NCBI GenBank assembly: GCA_920105625.2
Contig: OV050030.1
Location: 28,948,516 to 29,012,515, forward strand
Direction: 5' to 3'
Length of the DNA: 64,000 nt
Source: Clusia tigrina
Lineage: Eukaryota > Arthropoda > Insecta > Diptera > Clusiidae
The notes under the pieces were generated by a model that was not told where the DNA came from, searched no databases, and saw only the letters and a list, made by a program, of their open reading frames with translations. The position numbers and the translations under genes are program-made. The first letter of the stretch is position 1; each line of letters starts with the position of its first letter. Shown in pieces: positions 46,625-58,527 of this stretch.

Positions 46625-47560
46625 CTAAAATACATGATTTCCTTGTTGTCGGATCAACTGCTCAGATATAGTATTCAGCCCATAAAATATCCATTGTATT
46701 GGTGTTCCATTTTCGTTATTTTCTCTGTGAACAAATCTCAGTTGATCCTGTGTCCTTAAGCGAAAGTTGACGTTACCTATGTTGTCAACGGCTAAAACCC
46801 TCGAACATGAATCTATAGAAAACTTGATAAACAGTCTCATCTGCCTCCCGAGAAGCCAGTCCAAGTATACTATCAGCCAGCCATGTGTTTGGCCCACTTA
46901 ACGTTGCCCTAATCAAGGATTCTGCAGTCCCTCCTACCAAGCGACAAAATAACCATTGACCTTCTCTCGGAAATAATAAGTAAGATAACCTTCGTTTATC
47001 TGCTACCTCTTGAGACTTGCTCAATTCTGGGCATATGCAATACAATCTTCAATAGTGCCTTTAATGACAGCAAAAAGGTAAGGGAAGAATAGTTTTAGAA
47101 CCTGTAAAACTGACCTAACATCCTTTACTCACAAGTTCGTCCGCGACTTCATTCCCAATAACGCCAATGGAATCAAAGTTAGTATCGATCTATTATGCTT
47201 GCTAACATAGTTTAATGGTTATTTACATCAATTTGGATGTGACATGTGGGCTGAGTAATGCCGTCAGTGTAGCCTGACTGTCATTGCAGAAAAACTAAAT
47301 ATGCCACAGCATCTGTTTTCCACCATTTACTCCATCGCCTTGAAGATTGGAGACACTGCCGCCTGAAAGTTATGGAGAAAGGCATGGAGATCAATGGCGT
47401 AATAGTTGAGCACGGAAACACCAGAACCCGATTCATAATCTGTTCTTGAGCCATCAGCAAAGCTTGGATCAGTAGCAGCATAAAACCATAATTGAGCCTC
47501 TGGATTTTTAATAGAGTACCTGATCCTATTATTGGATACGTGGGCACTTTACTACTTTAG
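46625..47560 (-). pseudogene. RNase H-bearing LINE C-terminal fragment
   Basis: On the minus strand, ADGSRTDYESGSGVSVL (RNase H first Asp block), a stretch NFQAAVSPIFKAME where the Glu block should be, ENRCCGIFSFS, and later VIGNEVADELVSKG, the RNase H 'GNExADxLA' end. It continues into an open frame at 47045-46785 with ADSILGLASREADETVYQV, which looks like the Cys/His tail after RNase H with the Cys residues lost. Frame changes separate the pieces. The R1/LOA/I group is likely; the clade is not resolved. Confidence 0.5.
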
Positions 47561-49589
47561 TAGTCTTGGGTCAAATTTCAAAATGGCTAATTTGGGTATG
47601 CGATGTTTTTCCATTGATTTGATCTGAAAATATTACCAGCATAATTGATCTCAGTTGAAGTTGCTTAAGCTTGATCCAGTGACATCGATATTGTGTGCAT
47701 TTATTTGAATTGATCCACTCTCATCGACATAACTGCTGTAAAAGCGTTGCTCTTTTTAATATGTCCTTGTTTCATGTTAAGAACATTTCCAACTTTTATA
47801 CCAATACGATAACAAGTCGATCCAGATATGAATTGCAGGACTCTCCAACTTCCCTCGAATATTTTGTTACTGAAATTATCAATGCATTTATCACAATATT
47901 GGAGATGAACTTTCCAAATGTTTTGAATATAAACTACTAACAAGATTTAAGTGTTTATTTAATTATATAATTTAAAGGCAACTGCATCCATACAGACAAC
48001 CATAATAGTGCCTCCACAATAGTACAGAGAAAGTATTTCAGTGAAATGTGTCCAAAGCATTCCAGAGTTATATAAACACGCACGCACGCATGTTTACATC
48101 CGTGCCATGCAGAATTTAAAAATTAATTATCGATAATTGACACGTGTGATGATGACGCCCTTATACGACCCGCATAGCCCTGCCCAGCTTGCGTCGAAAT
48201 ACTCGTATTTGTACTATAAAAATTTTTGTAGCAATTCATGATGAATCAGTCATTTGCAGTTGACACTCTTCTGTGCTACTCTTATAACAATGTTAAACGC
48301 ATTGTCAGTGCCCGTCGAGTACAACCCCCCAATGTTCTGATGGTACACACCAACAGACGGTCCGTTGTCAACACCAGGAGGACTTTGGGTTGTTGTTAGT
48401 AAGCATGTGCATAATAGGCCGAACTGCTGCCCATGTCAAAGCACGTTCGTACACCGGATGTGCGCCCAATGATGCAAGCACAAAACACTGCGACATATTA
48501 CGGAAGAATATGATGTCAGGAAGCATGTTAGTAGTCACACTCTGCTTCACACACAGTCGCACACACACGTATCTATTTGTGGCATTAATTCTAACTATAA
48601 CAATTACTATGAAAACTGCCCACTTTAAGTCCATTAATTGACAATAGTGCAATTTCAATCTGATGAACCCTTCCAAATATGGTGAAAGCGATTTTATTTG
48701 AAAGACAATTCGAGAATCGGGACAATTGAGTTAGTTAAACAGTCAGCGATACGTCCAGCAAAACCACTATCAATATAACTGGTTCTGCTTCGGGTTGTAG
48801 TCCATTTTTAAAGCAGCTATTTATGGACATCCTTAAAGCAGGCTAATTCGATAACAATCTCAATTATTTATGTGAAGCTCAATGGGGACAAGTTAATATC
48901 CTCTGAATTTCAAGGCTCTAAAAGAACAAATTATAAAATTGCTCCCGAGTATAAGAAATATTCATTGAAGATTACATGGGTTTTTCTTAGTCTACGCAGT
49001 GAGTACACTCATTAGTCTTTCTTCTGCACTTTGCTTAACAATAAATTTTAAATTAATGTGCAATTTTTAACAAAAAGAATACGGCATATTTCATGTACCT
49101 CAAAAACACTCATGAGATACTCCCAAATATTCTCACTACATATCGCTGTTCCTAAGTCTACCTATAAGTGGTAGAGAAACTCACCTATTCTCACTTCATC
49201 AGGAATATATTTGAATTTTTAAGTAGAGAAATATATGAGTAATCAAGGAAAAGGGATTACAGATGCCGTGCAGTTTCATTGCTCTGGGTTGTGTTTTCTT
49301 CTCCATATCCTTATTACATTTGCACACCAAACATATACCCAGAATAATATATAAAATATTTATTGAAAACTAATGGAACGTAGCAATGTGTCCGTGGATT
49401 AGCGTTATACATAATTAAATTATATTCTAATGTAAATTTACAATTCCGCTGCTCTGTCGTTTATATCGCCTAATAATATGTCTTCAATAAACGCACATAC
49501 CACATAACGCAATTCCATACCCCCCTCACCTATACACTGGATATTTTCACAACTTTCCAACCAACACCACTTGTAAACAAGGAACTGGG
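47561..49589. other. Non-coding; nothing recognised
   Basis: No domain, RNA or TIR pair found. There is a short cgcacgcacgcatg repeat near 48078 and a TATA-like ttatataaac at about 48069 without a gene. Confidence 0.45.
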
Positions 49590-49593
49590 ATTC

Positions 49594-52500
49594 TTGTACT
49601 TTTGTGTCCCACATAAACTCTCCCAAATACAATCTAATATTTCAATTGTCGCTCTCGAGGTAAATATTAAATATCCCATAACAATAACTCCAATTTACAT
49701 ACCACCAAAACAGAGTATAGCAGACACTAACCTACCGAATATTTTAAACTACTTCAATACACCCACAATATTAACAGGAGACTTCAACGGATGGAGTCCC
49801 ATGTGGGGTTCTCGTTGTCATAACCAGCGTGGAAAAATAATAGAGAATTTTATACTCAACTGCAGTATTTCTTTACTAAACAATCATAGCCCAACACACT
49901 TCTCAACTCACGGTGCATTCACTAATATTAATTTAACCCTCTACTCACCCTCTCTTTTCCCACACGCCACGTGGAATATTTTGGATGATCTCTATAATAC
50001 CGACCACTTCCCCATCTTCATTAGCTTTAAACTATCCACAGATCACTCTCCAATTCCTCCTAAAGAACCAACATATAATTGCAAACGTGCTAATTGGATT
50101 CTATTTCAGAAACTTCTCTTAGATAACAATTCTACTGCACACTATTTCACTCACGTTATCAAGGAAGCCTCACAAATTCATAAAATAATTCGCTCTGCTG
50201 CTAACTCCTCTATTCCACAAACACTAAATAAGATGACTAAAAATGTACCTTGGTGGTCAAGAGAACTAAATAAATATAGAAACGAAAAACAAATCAGCTT
50301 GGAGGACTTATAAAAGAAATATGACCAAACTCAACCTTATAGACTATCGCAAAAAGAACGCTTTACTTAACAAGGAGAAAAAAGTTTTGAAAACTTCAAG
50401 GAGAAAAAAGTTTTGAAAACTTTTGAAAAACCCTTAATCCAAGTACCTCAGTATCAGACATCTGGCGGGGAATTAAATCACTAACAGGTACCTAGAATAT
50501 AAATTTAATAAAAATGCTTCAAGTAAACCACACCTCTATAACTGACCCATTACAAATTTCCAACAATTTTGCGTAAACTTTTCTCAGAAAACTCTAAAGA
50601 CCACAATTTTTCTTCACAATTTTTAACAGACAAATATAACTCTCTCTCAATACGCATTACACACACTAACAACAAATTTGCAAAGCAGCTAGAAATAGAT
50701 ATAAATTTAAATGACTTGCCTTAAATCTGCTTCCGGATCTTCTCCGGGGCAGGACAAAATTACTTATGAAATTGCACGGAACTTACCTCGCGGCTTGCAC
50801 TCCAGAATCATATCTTTGTATAATCAGATATATACTTACATACCACTGGGATCATCTCCCAAATTTACAAAACGACCGAAATAATACCCATAAAAAAGCC
50901 AACCAAGTATTTAGTCGTTATGGAAAGCTATCGTCCAATTTCACTACTACCACGCTTAGGAAAGCTTCTTGAAAAATTATAGCCCAAAGACTTTCATGGT
51001 TCTAAAATACTTCTAACTTCCTCTCATCATACCAAAGTGGATTCAGGCCAGGTCTATGTACCACAGATGCTTTATTGTACATAGATCATCTAGTCAGTGA
51101 ATGTCTCTCTGCAAAAAATCAAATATCTGTGCTTTCCATAGATTTGCAAAAAGCTTTCGATAAGATTGGACCCCATATAGTTTGAAAACAACTTCCAGAA
51201 TGGAATATTGACCCAAAAATGTTCTATTATCTAAAATCCTTTTTAAACAATAGAAAAATACGTTGCAAGGTGAACAACGTATTATCATCTATTCACTTTC
51301 CAATGGTATCCCTTAAGGCTCACCACTCTCTGCAATTTCATTTACAATAGCTTTTGATGATTTAAGTTAATTGATTCTTGCACATAGTCATTGCTTATAT
51401 GCAGCTGATCTATATGTCATAAGCAAGAATCAAGATATCAATCAAATAAACAAAAACATGGTTGAAACACTTAAAATGGTAATTTCTTTTATTAAATCTA
51501 AACATTTACACATTTGTAGACAAAATAAATGCAACAATACTGAAACGTGATAGCATATCAGTGAAACGGGATAGCATATTTTTAGGATCCCATCTGGAGA
51601 ATGAGTGCCCCCTGTGAGTCAAGATGCGAACTATTCGAATAAAAGCTTATTCAAGAACCATCTGTCGGTAATATCAAAAAGAATATTCTCGACTTCTGTC
51701 GAAGAGGATAGAAGCTTCTAGAATATACGAGAATAGCGTGGAAGTTTCTACACTAACCATTCGAAAACTATAAAAGCGACAAGACTGTTCAAAGTCGAAT
51801 ACAGTAGATCAGAGACCGTAACAGTGTGCACATCTAGCATTATAATCAAAGCAGCAGTATTTGTGATTTACAAAGTGGTGAAATTCATTATTAAATAAAG
51901 TGACTAATGGTTTGTGAAATAAAGTGCAAATAATAACTAAGTAAACTTTAAGCCTAATATTAAATGTGTAAATAGCAATAATTAAATAAAGCTAATTATT
52001 TTAATTTAACCAGCGATTGTTTGATTACTACACAATCCAGTGGTACGAGTCCGAGTACAGAGAGTTAGAGAAATTGTCAGGAGGGCAATTTTGTAACAGA
52101 GTAAATTGTCAAGAGGGCAATTTCGTAACAATACAATAATTAAGAGCGTGAGGTCCTTAAGAACTACTCGTAGCTGAAAATCTCTTAGCGGAAGGAGGCT
52201 TCGTTGAAATTCAACAGAGAATGCTTTGTGGTCTAACACCTCGTTTATTTTGTGACTCCTCGCATATTTTGTATAATGAAATACAACTCTTAAAAGCTCG
52301 TAAATTCTCTCTGTCGATGGAATTAGCGCTGTGCGCAGTTTGTAAGCTTAAAACCAATCATGATTTCAATACAACTCCACCCAGAAGATCGGTCAAACAC
52401 CCGCCATGGACGGTATCGATAAACTAACAAGGTATGGTAAGGGAGGTACAAACTCTACAGTCTACAATCAGCTTTCCTAGACACTATTACACCACTCAAA

Positions 52501-53250
52501 GAAAACAATTGGTCTCCGATTTTCACTGATGGTTCAGAAAACCAGAATGCAGTTGCTTTCGCAGTCGTAGCCGAGAATGGTACATATATTTCCAGAGGAT
52601 TATAACCGCATGGATCGAGCGGAAGCGCAAGCCTTATTATCCAGCCTACAATGGATTGAGAACAGAAGGGAAATATACGTCGTATGCAGGTGAAAAGACA
52701 GTAGATCAGTCTATGAGGCTACAAAAAACTATTCTAACAGTTTATAGAAAAAATACAACAATTGCTCACTGTAATGAAAAATAAAGGGAAAATCCCATGG
52801 ATACCAGGACATTCACTTATATCTGGAAACGAGCTAGCTGACTTAGCAGCTAAAGATGCACTAAACTGTCCATTAGAATACTTTAAACCATTCTCCAAAA
52901 AAAGTATTATTACTTCAGCCAGGAAATATATATACAAAAAAATAAGCGATGAATGGGTACGATATGACCACCCTTATAAAAGGATCAACGCTGCAAGAGC
53001 CTCTCTGATCCTTCCTCACACAACATCTATCACCATTAATAAATGTACACGCGACTTCGATTGGGTCACACGCTAGTGGGGTATTAGCATCTTTTTAAAA
53101 AGGATCGTCAACCCCGATGTTGCTTCTGCAACAATTCGCCTCTCACTATCTCACATCTCCTTTCTGCCTGTCCCTCCATTTCCATCATCCGAAACTTAGT
53201 ATTCTAAAATAAAAATCATTTCGAAATTCTTTAATCCCCCTCACACGAAA
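49594..53250 (+). pseudogene. I-clade LINE ORF2: endonuclease, RT (YAAD), RNase H
   Basis: A clean 239-codon frame (49594-50313) gives TPIYIPPKQS, ILTGDFNGWSPMWGSR and NTDHFPIFISF, so the endonuclease is well kept. The reverse transcriptase follows in fragments: SSPGQDKITYEIARNLP, LQKAFDKIGP-like, IPQGSPLSAISF, and the catalytic box reads YAADLYVI, one Asp replaced by Ala. After the solo LTR come FTDGSENQNAVAFAVVAE (RNase H) and WIPGHSLISGNELADLAAK, then a tail RLRLGHTLVGY and CCFCNNSPLTISHLLSACP. The polymerase is doubly dead, but its nuclease and RNase H segments are among the best preserved. Confidence 0.75.
51541..52130 (+). mobile_element. Solo LTR, 590 bp, 4 bp target duplication ATAC
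   Basis: It starts TGAAACG and ends CGTAACA, a TG…CA pair with short inverted termini. ATAC occurs immediately before (51537-51540) and after (52131-52134). Inside are a TATA box TATAAAAG at 51769, a likely start near 51802, and AATAAA at 51894, in LTR order. Direct repeats sit at both ends: tgaaacgtgatagcatat (period 21) and aattgtcaggagggcaat (28 bp, twice). Excision of the LTR plus one ATAC restores the LINE reading frame across the junction. No gag/pol lies next to it. A 4 bp duplication suggests the gypsy group. Confidence 0.8.
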
Positions 53251-53432
53251 ATATTTATACAATATACAGTTTTCTACAACAACTAAGAATTGAAAATATA
53301 ATATAAATACAATTGAATTTTCTTGTTTTCTTATTATATAAAATCTCAATCATCATAAGCCGATAGCCATGGCAACCATTTATATTTTAATTGTTATTAA
53401 TTTTAATATAATAAATAAATAAATAAATAAAT

Positions 53433-56400
53433 CGCCTTTTACAGCTGAACTATTTTTTTATAGTATTCCATGGCATTCGAGGATATTGCCCTTTAGTGTA
53501 AACGAGATAGGATCAAAGATGGCAAAATCTTTAATCAATTTATGAATACGATTAGTTTTTATAAAGGATAATGTTTTTGGTGTATTTGAACTTTCATCAG
53601 GAATTGATGAAAGAGCGACTATTATTTACAAATTTTGTATACTTCAGTAACATTACGAAATCTTGGAGATTAAAGCATTATTATGCTCATTAAAAATAGT
53701 TTTTTAAGAGAATTTTGTAGTTGGATGATTATCTATCCAGCTTATTATTCAGAGACTATTTGACAGATGTCGTAATTATTCGTTATATGTGGCAACGTCA
53801 ATAGTTCGTAAGGATGTCGAATAAAACTGTCGCCCTTATAAATGACAGTGTGAAGTAGATTCAAACTCTCGCACTTGTATTTTCGTTTAATTTTTGTATA
53901 GCAAAAATTCAAATTTTCATCACTGGAAAAATCCCCAATTTTGGTCATTGGCTTCCTAGCAGAAGTTTTTGCAAATGCTCCGTGAATTTTTATTTCTATA
54001 AATTTGCATAAAAGAAATAGTATTTTTAAACTTTAAATTGAAGTATAATTTTTCCGAATCAACTAAGCTCCTCAATACTTAAAAACTTAGACTTTATGCC
54101 GCAAAATTCCATTATATATGACTCGTGACTTTGAATTTAACCATAACGAGAAGAAAGAGGACACAGTAAAAATGTTACTTCCATGAAAATGCCATAATTC
54201 CTAAATCCTTTACGTTAAATTAAGTTTCAATGCCATTGCGTATTTGTTCTAAACAATAAAGCTTCACAATATACTCGTATAATGTGCAATATATAAACCC
54301 TTCAAAACAAAGCGTCCTTCCATACTCCTCAACACACACACACACACACACACATACACACACAAAGAGAGAGAGAGAGAAACACAGGCAAAAAATTTGA
54401 CCATATAATAAAACCCTGAAAAATGCCACATAAATCCCAGACAAATAGTAGGAAATTTAATATCAAAAATTGTAGTTTTATGACTTTTGAAAATAACATG
54501 CACACCCATACATGAAACCACACGAACCCCACTCATGCACGCATACACCCAAGTCACAGGCGCTCATACATTTTTGCTAACACAATTTTCCGAACTAATC
54601 TCAACAGCCAAAACAACAACAAGAGCAACAACTGGGAGTATGTCTGGAAATTCAGCAAATCCAGCAGATCCTCAACTGCGGCCATGCACAACAACACATG
54701 TCCGCAATGGCATCCCAGCGGCATTTGAGGTTGCTTTCCAATTGAAAGTCAAAAGAAATATTTTCCAGCTTTTGTTGTAATTTCTTGGTTGGCCCGCCCA
54801 TTATCCCTTTTGGCGCAAAATTTTTGGTGGTTTTTCGAACATTTTTTGCTGCCCTCGTTTGTTTGTTTGTCTCTGTGGAAGCGAACGTGTCAAATATATT
54901 GTTGGTCAGTGTTGGTTTGGGTAATTTGATGACATATTATGTGGACTTAATGTAGCCACTCAAGTGTTCTTTTTTGCTTTCTTCAATGTAAGATGTCCTT
55001 TTTGCGTTATTACTCCGAACAACCAAAAAAAAAAAGACTGCACCAAACCAAATCAATGCGGCGGACACTGTCCTGGAAAATGTCCGATTATGAAATGAAA
55101 TTGGCAACATCCTTTTTGGATTAATGTCTTTAGCCAGTATTTGGGGTTAAGAAATTAAAGGACACCCTAAAAGTGCTTCCGGTAAATTAGAAAAGTGAGG
55201 ACAAAAATATAAATTATTTTTAGGTGATTTTGAGTAAATTGTTGGGCATTAATTTTTGACAACATTGCCGGTGTGTAACAAACCGGTGTATTGAAGAAGA
55301 CCCTTTGCAGTGTCATAACTAATCTTCCAGCAACACAAAATCTGCCTAATTGAATTTGAAGTGCGTGTTTGCGGTTTAAATTTTGTATTTAATGGTGTGC
55401 TAAATTTTCCTTTGAAATTGCTCCTATGTATTTCACGGCCTTATATACAAGTGTGTCCACAAATCAATTCAGTGTTCGTTAGTTCCACTAAATTCAAAGG
55501 GCTAGAAGTCTCTCTCATATGGCAAGACATTCCCCCAAAGCTTGAATGGCATTTCATTCATATTCTGTCTTCGGCGTTATGAAATGTGAGGTTTTTGGAT
55601 TTGCGTAAGTGGGATATCATCGATCATAATAATGCTCTTAATCTGCAAATATTCATCAAAGATCATACGTTAAAATATTGTCACAAATTTTCTACAGCTA
55701 GCTTGCAGTGCTTTCAGGTGATAGCATACAGAATAATGTTTTTTATGTAGAATATTGTTATGGGTTATTCCACTGCTACTATGAACTTATTTTGGTAAAA
55801 AACACTTTCCATTTGATTGCTCAGGCCATCTCCAACCTTATGCTCCAATTACGATATTTTCGGTGACTTTTCTTTATATACTCGTATGAACTCGTTTAGC
55901 GGTGTGAAATTTTAAAATCATAGTGACTAATAGAAGCCGGTAAATCTTATCATGCTATTGAGTTCCCAGTCCAGTTAAACTCATGTCTTCCAAATTAATC
56001 ATCATTACCAAAAATATTGAGAGAAAAAAGTGATAAATGAAGCATTCGTGCTTTAAGTAATAAGGATTCTGATGATGTGAATGTATTGAACATGTTCTGA
56101 AATGTATTGAACATGTCTATCAGGACATGTTCTGAAAGTCGAGGAAAAGTTGGTTAATTGAACTTAACCCTCATCGAAATTCGCGACAGACCATATACTT
56201 ATCACATGATGAGTACCATTACTCCAAGAATTACAAAAATGCAACAGTACATTGGACAATGAATGTACAAACACAGTAGCAAAACGAATATCTAGTTGAA
56301 GAATTCATTTGATAAAGAAATTTACCATATTTAGAACAGTACAATATATCTTACACCAGAAGATTTCCAGTGACGCTGCATACAGACGATGAAGACGATA

Positions 56401-56639
56401 TAAGCTACCTCTTTTGTATGAAACTAACAGAAATCTTAGAGGGCAGGTTATTAAAGATGTCAAAGCCGCTAAATACTCTCACTTCGGAAAAACATTTAGC
56501 AATGCAGTAACAAAATAAATAAACATGGAGACATATTCGGATCATAGGTATAGGGAATATTGCTACTTTTGGGAACATTGACAAGGACCTAAATGATTTC
56601 AACAGGAAATTTGTCAATCTTCCAATTGAAATCCAAAGA
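53433..56639. other. Non-coding; simple repeat and a higher-complexity block
   Basis: No coding gene recognised. A CA then GA microsatellite lies at 54332-54381. The block at about 54590-55090 is richer in GC and sequence complexity than the surroundings and looks like old unique DNA. Short direct repeats of aatgtattgaacatg occur at 56078-56140. Confidence 0.4.
54332..54381 (+). repeat. (CA)n-(GA)n microsatellite
   Basis: About 29 bp of CA repeats, one TACA slip, then GA repeats. Open frames of Cys-Val across it are artefacts. Confidence 0.95.
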
Positions 56640-58203
56640 ATGCTTATGCAAACTGTTGTAGTTCTGTGGCCTCTGAAATTATGTTTGGGTTTTGTGGTGT
56701 TGACGAGTCAGATGTGTTGGAGTTTTTGCTGGGTGTAAAGTGAAATGCTTGTGGTACCGATGAGATTCACCCTGTCTTTGTTAAGGCCGTACTTCCTAAG
56801 CTGCTGCCAGTCATAACTCATATTTTAATACTGTTATAATGACATCAACTTTTCCTAATTGTTGGTAGTTAGGAAAAATTATGCCTACCCCAAAGTCTGA
56901 TAACGATTACCAATAGCGATCTTACCAGACCTGTCCAAGGTATTTGAACTAGTAATGGCGAAGCAATTAAAAAAGTATTTAGCAGACAAAAACATTATAA
57001 CGGAACGACAGTCTGGGTTCATTGCGTGAGGAGCTGCATAACGGCTCTGACTGATGTAGTGGAGAATATTCGTGCATCACTTGACTTAAATAGGGTGTCT
57101 TTCTTGGATTTATTGGACCATTCAAAGGCATTTGACAGTGTTGACAACAATATATTATGTACGAAGCTTCTGAGAAAGTACAATTTCACTTCCGGTGCAG
57201 TGAAGTTGATAGAATCATACCTTACAGAAACCCAAGCGGTGTGATGACGAGGCTTCGAATTTCTTGTGGGTAGTACGATGTGTACCTCAGGGGTCCATAT
57301 TGGGGCCTCTTCTTTTTTGTATATATATAAATGATCTACCGACAGCATTGCACGATTGTGATATTCATTTGTATGCTTATGACGTCCAAACTTTACATTA
57401 GCTGTAAAAGAGACGAAATTATTAATTGTGTCACTAAAATTAATAATGACTTATCTAATGTTTATAACTGGGCAAGGAAAAATGGGCTTTGCCTTAATCC
57501 TGCTAAGTCAAAATGTTTAGTGACTTAAAAGAAACACTCTAATATCACAAGAAACACTTTGCTACCACAATACTACCCAGTGTTGTAATGAATTTGTCTG
57601 TAATTGAATGTGTAAACGCGGCTAAAAACCTGGGAGTTATATTTAATGGTACTCTAACATGGAGTAACCACGTTGCAGTCACGATTGGCAAAGTTTACGG
57701 TCTGCTGCGTTCAATGTGGTCAACGCAATATTTCACCCAACAAGGAATCAGATTGCTGTTGGCTAAGGCCTACCTTCTCCCAACGTTGCTGTATAGTTGT
57801 GAAATTTTGCGAATTGTGATGCAGCTAGCAAACGAAAGTTCAAGGTCCTATTTAATAACATAACAAGGTATATTTATGGCTTGAGTAGAACAGATCATGT
57901 GTTCACTTTATCAAGGCAAGTTTTTGGGATCACATTTGATCAACTCTTAGAGTCCAAGACTATCATCTGTCTTCACAACATTATTTACACACGGGAACCT
58001 CCATATTTGTTTAGATGTCTCAGGTTCACATGTTCCTGTCGTTGTAACCAATTTGCCCCATGCAAACACTCATCTTTCTTGTCTGATCGTCAGTTTTTCG
58101 TTTATTTTGTAAAACTCTGGAAATCAATTCCTGTACGGCTGCGAAGGATTGGCAACACTGCACAGTTCAGGAATGAACTTGGGGGCTACTTTCCGGCGCA
58201 GTG
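56640..58203 (+). pseudogene. CR1-like reverse transcriptase, YADD lost
   Basis: Blocks in order: GVDESDVLEFLLGVK, ACGTDEIHPVFVKAVLPKLL, a badly broken palm entry, SFLDLLDHSKAFDSVDNN, IESYLTETQ, then a frame shift. The catalytic box reads YAYDVQTL, where Tyr replaces the first Asp. Then come NDLSNVYNWARKNGLCLNP, KNLGVIFNGTLTWSNHV, and after further breaks LYSCEI and a Cys-rich C-terminal end FTCSCRCNQFAPC with LWKSIPVRLRRIGN to 58203. At least five lesions. Confidence 0.7.
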
Positions 58204-58527
58204 AATTTCTGGAAAATCTGTATTGCTTTTATTCATAAATTGTGATCTATATTCATCTTATTGCTTATTGTTAATTTTAATTTTAATTGTATAAATCACC
58301 CACTTCTATAATTTACAATTTTCGAACCTTATAGTTTTATTTGTATAAATCAATTTTTTTCATAATTTCTATTTCATTTTAGTTTGGATTGAATTGTTCC
58401 AGATAAGTTAATTATTAAAAATATATATGAATATACTTCATGCCATTAGGATAGCTTAAAAAGGTTATTACCTTAATGTCTTAATATCAATTGTAGAAAT
58501 AAATAAATAAATAAATAATAATAATAT
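56640..58527 (+). mobile_element. CR1-like LINE, 5'-truncated, decayed
   Basis: Reverse transcriptase and C-terminal domain followed by a 3' region ending in an AAAT/AAT simple repeat at about 58495-58527. It belongs to the same group as the LINE at 17605-19545 but its codons differ widely, so it is a separate lineage. Confidence 0.72.

Larger units (their letters stand above)
49590..53432 (+). mobile_element. I-clade LINE copy D, interrupted by a solo LTR
   Basis: Endonuclease, reverse transcriptase, RNase H and Cys/His tail in order, ending in a TAAA-repeat tail at about 53409-53432. A 590 bp LTR lies within the polymerase region, with a 4 bp target duplication; removing it rejoins the LINE frame. 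The copy is 5'-truncated, as no ORF1 is present. Confidence 0.8.

Noticed and set aside
54220..54557. Cys/Val/Leu-rich frames on the minus strand
   Set aside because: They cross the CA/GA microsatellite and exist only because of it.
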